A stretch of DNA of 15,190 bases, from contig CAYUIQ010000217.1 in the NCBI GenBank assembly GCA_964444795.1, positions 1 to 15,190 of the forward strand, in the 5' to 3' direction. Positions 10,318-15,190 of the stretch are shown in pieces. The translations under genes were made by a program, and so were the position numbers. This DNA is from JABMRP01 sp964444795 (lineage in GTDB: Bacteria; Planctomycetota; Planctomycetia; Pirellulales; Thermoguttaceae). Position 1 is the stretch's first letter; each line of letters opens with the position of its first letter. The notes under the pieces are model-generated. The model was not told where the DNA came from. It saw only the letters and a program-made list of their open reading frames with translations, and made no database searches.

Positions 10318-11391
10318 ATGTTCGGCATGAAGCGTTTGGCAGTTTGGGCCGCCATCGCCGTGATCGCGGTTGCCCTCTGGGCGTTCGGTGTCTCGGCCAT
10401 GGCCCAGAGCAGTCGGCATCATCCGGGCGGCCACGTGAGCGAATTGGCCACGTATTTCGAAGACATCCAGATCGCCGAGCCGGTCCGTTACGGCCGGCTG
10501 GCCGTTTACCCGGTCTTGTTGCGCGACGGGGACACGCTCCGCGGCAGTTGGCTGACCACCGACGAGGCGATCTCCCGCGGCAAGCTGAGGATCACCGAGA
10601 AGGGCAGCGGCGGCAGCGTACCGGTGGTCGAGGTCACCAACACCAGTCACAGCGAACACATCTTCCTCCTCTCCGGCGAGGTCCTCTCCGGCGGCAAGCA
10701 AACGCGCACCATTCGCAAGGACGTAATCCTCGCCCCGGGCCAGCGGATCGACCTGAGCGTCTTCTGCGTCGAGAAGAACCGTTGGAGCGGCGGCAAGGGG
10801 TTTTCCTCGGGCGGTGCGCTGCTGCCGCAATCGATCCAAAAGGAACTTCGCAAGGGAGCCGACCAGGCACGCGTCTGGTCCGAAGTCGCGCGGAACAATC
10901 GGGCGCTGGGAGCCGAGAACGCCACCGGAAGCCTGGAGATGGCGCTGCGTTCGCCGGCGGTGGCGAAGAAACTCTCCGACGTGCGGCGGGCGATTCTCCC
11001 GCGGATGCCCGACGGCACGGTGGGCTACATCTTCGTCAGCGGCGGCCGGGCCGTGGGGGCGGAGTTTCTCGGCGACGACGATCTCGCCCGGCGACTTCTG
11101 CCCAAGCTGCTGGGCTCCTATGCCGTCGACCTGGTGGTCATCGGCAAGCACGCCCATGGCCACATGCCCGAGCGCGACCATTCCGTGGCGATCGAGTTTT
11201 TCAAACGGGTTCGCAACTCCAGCAGCGAGCGGACCAGCACGCCCGGCTCGGGCGCGGGAATTCGTACTCGCGGCGGCGGTCTACTGGGCGACGGCGTGAG
11301 TCTCGGCAACCAGTTGGTCCACTACGGCGTACAGATCCAAGACCGGATTATCCTCGTGCCGATGCCGCGTCATGAAGTGTATCCGCGGTAG
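10318..11391 (+). CDS. Secreted ARPP-1/DUF6569-like protein
   Basis: A 357-residue exported protein. Residues 1-30 are a signal peptide (MFGMKRLAVW, hydrophobic core, AMAQS). The body at about 40-300 resembles the ARPP-1 (DUF6569) family: VPVVEVTNTSHSEHIFLLSG (101-120), GEVLSGGKQTRTIRKDVILA (120-139), LSVFCVEKNRWSGGK (146-160). The conserved features are a GE-L-GGKQ-R turn and a C-E-RW motif. The C-terminal part has a Gly-rich disordered stretch (about 300-325), then a short beta segment (VQIQDRIILVPMP). The biochemical role of the family is not known to me; association with enzyme domains has been proposed. The ATG at 10318 has a good ribosome site (GAGGAG, 6 nt spacing). A second ATG three codons later is possible. 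The frame is open upstream to 10207, but that part is the inverted repeat and is not coding. Its 3' end overlaps the convergent radical SAM gene. Confidence 0.75.
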   Translation: MFGMKRLAVWAAIAVIAVALWAFGVSAMAQSSRHHPGGHVSELATYFEDIQIAEPVRYGRLAVYPVLLRDGDTLRGSWLTTDEAISRGKLRITEKGSGGSVPVVEVTNTSHSEHIFLLSGEVLSGGKQTRTIRKDVILAPGQRIDLSVFCVEKNRWSGGKGFSSGGALLPQSIQKELRKGADQARVWSEVARNNRALGAENATGSLEMALRSPAVAKKLSDVRRAILPRMPDGTVGYIFVSGGRAVGAEFLGDDDLARRLLPKLLGSYAVDLVVIGKHAHGHMPERDHSVAIEFFKRVRNSSSERTSTPGSGAGIRTRGGGLLGDGVSLGNQLVHYGVQIQDRIILVPMPRHEVYPR

Positions 11392-13003
11392 TCGTTTCGT
11401 CTTCCCGCCACACATCACCGTCGGGCTCGTCCCGGCGGGGCGATAATTGACCGCCACGACCACGCGTATCCAGCAGTTTGGGACACGCGGCCGATACGAC
11501 CGCGCTACCGTGGCCGGGCGTGACGAGGTTCTCTAACTCAGTTTCTATCTCCAGCCGGCGGCGGAATCTCAAATGCCGTCGTCTGGTCAACTCCACCAGC
11601 GGACGCCAGACGCGAGCGGTCAGCCGATACTTGATCAGCAGATGCCAAAGAAGATTCGACCGCTTGTACAAATACGACATCGCCATGTAGGCCGCAACCG
11701 CGCGCCGATCTCGCGGCCGTCTGCGCCATATCGAGCGATGCGAAAACAGCCGCCGGTAACACCATGCATAACCGTCGGACAATTGCTCGACCGTCAGGTG
11801 CTTCGGACGAAAGACGACATGCGCCGCATCGTACTGGCTCCAGTCTTTGTGCAGCAGCCGGCCTTCGGCTTCCATTTGCGCAAACAGCGGCGTGCCCGGA
11901 TAGGGTGTGAGGATATTGAACGTGGCACACTCCAGGCGGTTCTTTTCGATCCAGCGAACCGTCCGCTGGAATACGTCTTCCCGGTCGTGATCGAATCCCA
12001 GGACAAAGCTGCCGGTCACCTGGATTCCGTTGCGATGAAACAGCTCGACGCGCCGAGCGTAATCCTCGGTCCGGGGGCTCTTCTTCCCGGCGTCCGTGAT
12101 GTTGTCGTTCCGTAGCGATTCGAACCCGATGAACACGCCCGTGCAACCGGCCAAAGCCATCTCGCGCATCAACGACGGGTCGTCGGCCACGTCGATGCTG
12201 ACCGCCGCGCTCCAAATCTTCTGCAGCGGCCGTAGCGCTCGGCATAACGCACGCAGGTACTCGGGCTTGGAACCCAGGTTGTTGTCGATGAATACGCCGT
12301 AGGGCTGTCCGTCGCGTGCGAATTCGTCGGCGATCTGTGCCACGTCGCGCACCTGGTAGGGCATGTGCATTCCCTCGGTCGACAGGTAACAAAATCCGCA
12401 GCGGTTGTGACAGCCGCGCGTGGCGATCAGGCTCGTGGTCGTCAAGTATTCCTCACGCGCCAGCAGGTCGCGGCGGGGCGTGGGATCTTCGCGACCGCAG
12501 CGGCGAAAGTCCGCTCGATAGACGTCTTGAAGCCGGCCGGCGTCGACGTCGCGCAGAATCCGCTCCCACAACGCAACGCCGTCGCCAATGGCCAGGGCAT
12601 CGGCATGTGGCGCGGCTTCCTCCGGGCAGGAAATCACGTGCAGCCCGCCCAGCACCACCTGGGCTCCTCGCCGACGATACCAGCGAGCCAGTTCGTACGC
12701 GCGGCGGGCAGTCGTCAGATGAACCGTGATGCCGACGACTTCGGGGCACGGATCGCTCGGTGGCGGGCCGTGCAGCAGGTTCTCGTCCCAGTAGGCGACC
12801 TCCCAATGGCCCGGCGTGCTCGCGGCAACGCTCGTCAAGGCCAGCGACGGAGTCAGCACGTGCTTGCCGAAACTGCCATGAGGATCTTTGGGATAGAACG
12901 GATTGACCAGCAGCGCGTGACGCCGCCGCACGGGCCCCGGCGTCAAGACCAGGTCAAGTCGCGGCGCGACGCGCATCGCTCGCGGAATCCATTTCGTGGG
13001 CAT
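11348..13003 (-). CDS. B12-binding-domain radical SAM protein
   Basis: A 551-residue radical SAM enzyme. Residues about 28-165 look like a cobalamin-binding Rossmann domain of the class B type (HALLVNPFYP, VVGITVHLTTARRAYELARW, GAQVVLGGLHVISCPEEA, ADALAIGDG). The B12 ligand motif DxHxxG is not seen, as in some family members. The radical SAM barrel spans about 188-385, with the iron-sulphur motif RGCHNRCGFCYLS (Cys198, Cys202, Cys205), followed by IDNNLGSKPEYLRALC, GVFIGFESL, GSFVLGFDHD and ILTPYPGTPLF. The C-terminal region to about 490 resembles the tail of such proteins. The substrate cannot be told; relatives act in cofactor, lipid and pigment modification. Residues about 504-551 are a low-complexity tail whose coding sequence partly overlaps the opposite gene. 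The ATG at 13003 has a good ribosome site (AAAGGA). A regulator-type palindrome lies 30 bp upstream. Confidence 0.88.
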   Translation of the reverse strand: MPTKWIPRAMRVAPRLDLVLTPGPVRRRHALLVNPFYPKDPHGSFGKHVLTPSLALTSVAASTPGHWEVAYWDENLLHGPPPSDPCPEVVGITVHLTTARRAYELARWYRRRGAQVVLGGLHVISCPEEAAPHADALAIGDGVALWERILRDVDAGRLQDVYRADFRRCGREDPTPRRDLLAREEYLTTTSLIATRGCHNRCGFCYLSTEGMHMPYQVRDVAQIADEFARDGQPYGVFIDNNLGSKPEYLRALCRALRPLQKIWSAAVSIDVADDPSLMREMALAGCTGVFIGFESLRNDNITDAGKKSPRTEDYARRVELFHRNGIQVTGSFVLGFDHDREDVFQRTVRWIEKNRLECATFNILTPYPGTPLFAQMEAEGRLLHKDWSQYDAAHVVFRPKHLTVEQLSDGYAWCYRRLFSHRSIWRRRPRDRRAVAAYMAMSYLYKRSNLLWHLLIKYRLTARVWRPLVELTRRRHLRFRRRLEIETELENLVTPGHGSAVVSAACPKLLDTRGRGGQLSPRRDEPDGDVWREDETTTADTLHDAASARG

Positions 13004-13032
13004 ACAACTTTCCTTTCGATCGGCACACTGTG

Positions 13033-13049
13033 ACTTTGCAATACAAAGC
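13033..13049 (-). promoter_or_regulatory. Palindromic operator upstream of the radical SAM gene
   Basis: On the minus strand this reads GCTTTGTATTGCAAAGT, with 5-bp inverted arms CTTTG/CAAAG. It matches the site at 14117-14133 at 13 of 17 positions in the same orientation. It begins 30 bp before the ATG at 13003, where a promoter -10 would be expected (TGTATT lies inside it). Inference: it binds the winged-helix regulator encoded just upstream at 13079-13480. Confidence 0.6.
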
Positions 13050-13057
13050 GACTAGAC

Positions 13058-13092
13058 AAAAAAAGAGACCGCCGCTGGCTAAGCCGGCGACC
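13058..13092 (-). terminator. Rho-independent terminator of the regulator operon
   Basis: On the minus strand a stem CGCCG-(g)-CT / AG-CGGCG (13085-13089 with 13070-13074, one bulged base) closes a 5-nt loop and extends outward with wobble pairs. After a short CTC it is followed by seven T residues (A7 at 13058-13064 on the plus strand). The regulator stop codon lies in the loop. It separates the regulator operon from the radical SAM gene 76 bp further on, supporting separate transcription. Confidence 0.6.
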
Positions 13093-13480
13093 ATCCGCCT
13101 GAAAAGGGCTGCCGGCCGTCGTTGGCTTGCGTTTCCGCTTGCGCATCGGCGACCACTTTCTCCAGGACACTGATATACTCGGCGAATCGCCGCCGGCCCG
13201 TCGACGTCAGCCGGTACATGGTCTGCGGTCGTGGTCCTTGCTGTCCCTTCCAAACTTCGACCAGCCGGGCTTCGCTCAACACGGCCAAATGCCGGCTGAG
13301 ATTGCCGTCGGTGAGTGAACAAACCTGCTTCAGATCGTTGAACAACAGTCCCTCTCCGTGGGCGGCCAGCGAGGCGAGGATCCCCAGCCGTGCCTTCTCG
13401 TGCATCACGCGGTCCAGACCGTCGTACGAAAACCGGCCCGACTCGGAGCGTGGCTCTTGCGTGTTATCTTTGTGAGACAT
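13079..13480 (-). CDS. Winged-helix transcriptional regulator, HTH_34 type
   Basis: A 133-residue cytoplasmic DNA-binding protein. Residues about 20-100 form a winged helix: LDRVMHEKARLGILASLAAH (22-41), the recognition region LTDGNLSRHLAVLSEARLVE (56-75), and a wing ending GPRPQTMYRLTSTGRRRF (82-99). This matches the HTH_34/winged-helix family (related to ArsR and MarR), whose members often sit beside a small membrane protein. A helix (about 99-118) and a short polar tail follow. No metal-binding cysteine pair is seen. The start at 13480 lies inside the end of the membrane protein gene (17-bp overlap), suggesting translational coupling; the ribosome site is weak (GGAACG). It probably binds the palindromes at 14117-14133 (its own operon) and 13033-13049 (radical SAM gene), which is an inference from position and similarity. 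The signal it senses is unknown. Confidence 0.85.
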   Translation of the reverse strand: MSHKDNTQEPRSESGRFSYDGLDRVMHEKARLGILASLAAHGEGLLFNDLKQVCSLTDGNLSRHLAVLSEARLVEVWKGQQGPRPQTMYRLTSTGRRRFAEYISVLEKVVADAQAETQANDGRQPFSGGWSPA

Positions 13481-14081
13481 CCGGCCGTTCCAAAGTCCAG
13501 TAGAGGATTGCCGCGGTCATCAACTGGCCGCCGCCAAAACTGATTCCCATCTGCCACGGCGACAACACCGCGGCGCCCTGTCCCCAAAGCAAACACCCGA
13601 CGCCGCAGAGAACGTAATGCAGTCCGATCCAGAAGATCTGCCGGGGCATCAGCCGGTACGAGGCGAAGAGGCCCAGGCCGAAGACCAACGACCACAAGCC
13701 CGGCAGCATCCAGGCGACTTGCGGCGCGCTGAAATAGATACAAAGTGTGAGCAGCGCTCCGACGACTACGCAGGGAAAGAACTGCTCGACGGCCAGCACC
13801 GTCATATCTCGGGCCATCGCCGAATGGGCGGTTCGCGCCCGCCACCACATCTCGCCGCCGGCGATCATCGCGCTAACGACGGCCACGCTGACCCACAGAG
13901 ACAGATAGCGCTGCAACTCGCTCCCCGGCGATGCGACCCAATACGGCTGACAGACGGCCGCCGCCACCGCCAACAGCCCCGAGCCGCCGACGGTGATCGC
14001 CCGATACCCGCGAAACACCTCGCTTCGCGCCATCTGCTGACGAATTTCGGCAATCTGCCCCAGCGCCTCGCGAAGTTCCAT
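13464..14081 (-). CDS. Six-helix membrane protein co-transcribed with the regulator
   Basis: A 205-residue integral membrane protein of unknown function. A helical cytoplasmic-looking N terminus (MELREALGQIAEIRQQMARS) is followed by about six hydrophobic segments at 29-49, 58-78, 101-117, 122-142, 149-167 and 174-195. It has no motif I recognise as enzymatic or transport. The frame starts at an ATG at 14099, but the ATG at 14081 has a clear ribosome site (AAAGGA, 7-8 nt away), while the upstream one has none, so 14081 is chosen. The gene is first in a two-gene unit with the winged-helix regulator. Such membrane protein-regulator pairs are frequent; the membrane protein may be the regulated product or part of sensing. 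Its promoter region contains a palindromic operator. Confidence 0.8.
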   Translation of the reverse strand: MELREALGQIAEIRQQMARSEVFRGYRAITVGGSGLLAVAAAVCQPYWVASPGSELQRYLSLWVSVAVVSAMIAGGEMWWRARTAHSAMARDMTVLAVEQFFPCVVVGALLTLCIYFSAPQVAWMLPGLWSLVFGLGLFASYRLMPRQIFWIGLHYVLCGVGCLLWGQGAAVLSPWQMGISFGGGQLMTAAILYWTLERPDVSQR

Positions 14082-14116
14082 GGCGGCTTCCTTTACCATC
14101 GCGGGAAAACCGATTC

Positions 14117-14157
14117 ACTTTGCATTGTAAAGTATCATTATTGGGCGGAGAAGTCAA
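14117..14157 (-). promoter_or_regulatory. Promoter and operator of the membrane protein-regulator operon
   Basis: The operator is 14117-14133, reading ACTTTACAATGCAAAGT on the minus strand, with 5-bp arms ACTTT/AAAGT. It overlaps candidate -10 hexamers TACAAT (14129-14124) and TACTTT (14134-14129). A good -35, TTGACT, lies at 14157-14152, 17 nt before TACTTT. The operator starts 36 bp before the ATG at 14081. An operator over the -10 suggests autorepression by the regulator of this operon. Confidence 0.6.
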
Positions 14158-14181
14158 GCGGAATTTGGGGTGGGCACCTAA

Positions 14182-14265
14182 TCAGGGGGGTGGCCCAATG
14201 CGACAGGCAGCCGCCGGCTGCCCCTGAGCGGAAGGCACTTGTAGATCATGCCTGTCTCTTTTTCC
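14182..14265. other. Intergenic segment with competing hairpins
   Basis: Three inverted repeats overlap here. TCAGGGG (14182-14188) pairs with CCCCTGA (14221-14227). GGCAGCC (14206-14212) pairs with GGCTGCC (14216-14222) around a 3-nt loop. GACAGGCA (14202-14209) pairs with TGCCTGTC (14249-14256), followed by TCTTTTT. The first, second and third stems share bases, so they cannot all form at once. On the plus strand the last stem with its T-tract resembles a terminator or a small structured RNA end. It lies between the regulator operon and the CRISPR array. No function can be assigned. Confidence 0.4.
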
Positions 14266-14350
14266 GCCTCTTTCCGATCTCTCCGTGGGGCCGGTTTCCA
14301 GCCTGCCAAAACCCGCCCCGAGTGACCTGCCGGCAAGCGTCCGTCGCGTC

Positions 14351-14459
14351 TTGCGCCCAGGGTACGCACTTTTCCTATATTGCCATTGTCATCGCTCCAA
14401 AATTCGCTGGGGACTCCGTCCCCAGACCCCTGGAACCCTCTCGCTCCTCACCTCGCCGC
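14351..14459 (+). promoter_or_regulatory. Leader-like region with possible promoter before the CRISPR array
   Basis: A possible promoter has TTGCGC (14351-14356) and TATATT (14376-14381) spaced by 19 nt, in the only AT-rich patch near the array. Between it and the first repeat lies a perfect hairpin CTGGGGAC-TCC-GTCCCCAG (14407-14425). No gene is seen from 14134 to 14459, so the whole stretch is leader-like. The least degenerate repeats are at this end, which supports calling it the leader side. Confidence 0.4.
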
Positions 14460-15190
14460 GTTGCGGATTGCTGGCGGGCTGAGATCGGATACACTTTCGG
14501 CCATCCCTTACAAGCACCGCCTCCCGTTGCGGATTGCTGGCGGGCTGAGATCGGATACACTGGGAAGCCCGCTCGATCTACACCTCACTCAGTTGCGGAT
14601 TGCTGGCGGGCTGAGATCGGATACACTCGATCGGGCCGAGGCCGAATCGTTCCGTCGGTTGCGGATTGCTGGCGGGCTGAGATCGGATACACTTTTGTCT
14701 CCATTCACTGTTTTCACGGAAGGGTTGCGGATTGCTGGCGGGCTGAGATCGGATACACTCGTCGGCCGGATCGTGAACGAAGAACTCGCGTTGCGGATTG
14801 CTGGCGGGCTGAGATCGGATACACTCCGGCGGCGCATATGGACGCCTTTCGCGCCGTTGCGGATTGCTGGCGGGCTGAGATCGGATACACTGGGTAACCC
14901 GCGACAATCGACTCTACGCTGGTTGCAGATTGCTGGCGGGCTGAGATCGGATACACTCAACCGAGAGCCGGATAGGGTAACTCCGTTGTTGCGGATTGCT
15001 GGCGGGCTGAGATCGGATACACTAGGGGTGGCGGAAGGGTTGACAACCGGAATGTTGCGGATTGCTGGCGGGCTGAGATCGGATACACTCGGGGGTCTCC
15101 ACACAAAACCAACCGGGAGGCTGCGGATTGCTGGCGGGCTGAGAACGGATACACTGGTTGTCATCCGGCGGTCGGTATACCCCATGTTGC
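14460..15190 (+). CRISPR. CRISPR array, 11 full 36-bp repeats plus start of a twelfth, 30-bp spacers
   Basis: Repeats begin at 14460, 14526, 14592, 14658, 14724, 14790, 14856, 14922, 14988, 15054 and 15120; the first 5 bases of the next (GTTGC) occupy 15186-15190, so the array continues past the edge. The repeat is 36 bp, starting GTTGCGGATTGCTGGCGGGC and ending TGAGATCGGATACACT. All 11 spacers are exactly 30 bp and mutually unrelated by eye. Nine repeats are identical; the one at 14922 has G to A at position 6, and the one at 15120 has T to C at position 2 and T to A at position 26. The 36/30 geometry and the GTTGCGG...ACT ends resemble type II-C arrays as I remember them from alphaproteobacteria; this is inference, as no cas gene or certain tracrRNA is in the window. 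Because 66 is a multiple of 3, long frames run through the array on both strands; these are artefacts. Confidence 0.97.

Noticed and set aside
10297..11181. 294-residue minus-strand open frame
   Set aside because: It is antisense to the well-supported ARPP-1-like gene, which has a signal peptide and ribosome site.
12365..13033. 222-residue plus-strand open frame
   Set aside because: It is antisense to the radical SAM and B12 domains and has no recognisable domain.
14273..14281. TCCGATCTC in the leader as a possible tracrRNA anti-repeat
   Set aside because: Only 9 contiguous bases match the reverse complement of the repeat, which is expected several times by chance in a 15-kb window; the rest of the anti-repeat is missing.
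13617..15185. Long open frames on both strands through the repeat array, with repeated peptides such as VADCWRAEIGYT or SVSDLSPPAIRN
   Set aside because: The 66-bp period keeps frames open by arithmetic; spacers are unrelated and the DNA repeat, not the peptide, is conserved. This is a CRISPR array, not a repeat protein.

Overview
The window looks like chromosomal DNA of a GC-rich planctomycete (Planctomycetota, probably Pirellulales-like). This is inferred from gene content: a fusion of a sialic-acid-mutarotase-type Kelch propeller with a sodium:solute symporter, a secreted ARPP-1/DUF6569-type protein, a DUF3731-type Hsp70, a B12-type radical SAM protein, and a winged-helix regulator paired with a small membrane protein. 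No rRNA, tRNA, transposase or cas gene was seen.

Layout. (1) From 5 to 6387, four minus-strand genes: a secreted or membrane PAP2-like phosphatase (5-1120), a 75-residue hypothetical protein (1536-1763), the Kelch-symporter fusion (1868-4540) and a periplasmic S41 C-terminal-processing protease (4747-6387). They are separated by 100 to 500 bp, so they are probably several units rather than one operon. (2) From 6914 to 9739, a large minus-strand Hsp70-like ATPase. Its upstream region diverges from a 62-residue conserved-looking small protein (9919-10107, plus). (3) From 10173 to 10280, a 108-bp element with 33-bp perfect inverted arms. Each arm begins near a GTAG tetranucleotide and holds its own palindrome, which is the layout of a REPIN (paired REP sequences). 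It sits just upstream of the secreted ARPP-1-like gene (10318-11391, plus). That gene converges on, and overlaps by 44 bp, a minus-strand radical SAM gene (11348-13003). (4) From 13079 to 14081, a two-gene minus-strand operon: a six-helix membrane protein followed, with a 17-bp overlap, by an HTH_34-type winged-helix regulator. Near-identical palindromes lie about 30-36 bp upstream of both the operon and the radical SAM gene, suggesting one regulator for both units. (5) From 14460 to the window edge, a very regular CRISPR array: 11 full 36-bp repeats and the first 5 bases of a twelfth, with 11 spacers of exactly 30 bp. It is preceded by a roughly 325-bp leader-like region with several hairpins and a possible promoter.

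The most interesting points are the CRISPR array (repeat ends and 36/30 geometry resemble type II-C arrays, and each repeat carries a promoter-like -35/-10 pair), the REPIN-like element, and the shared operator linking the regulator operon to the radical SAM gene. All family assignments come from reading motifs in the translated sequence; no database search was possible.
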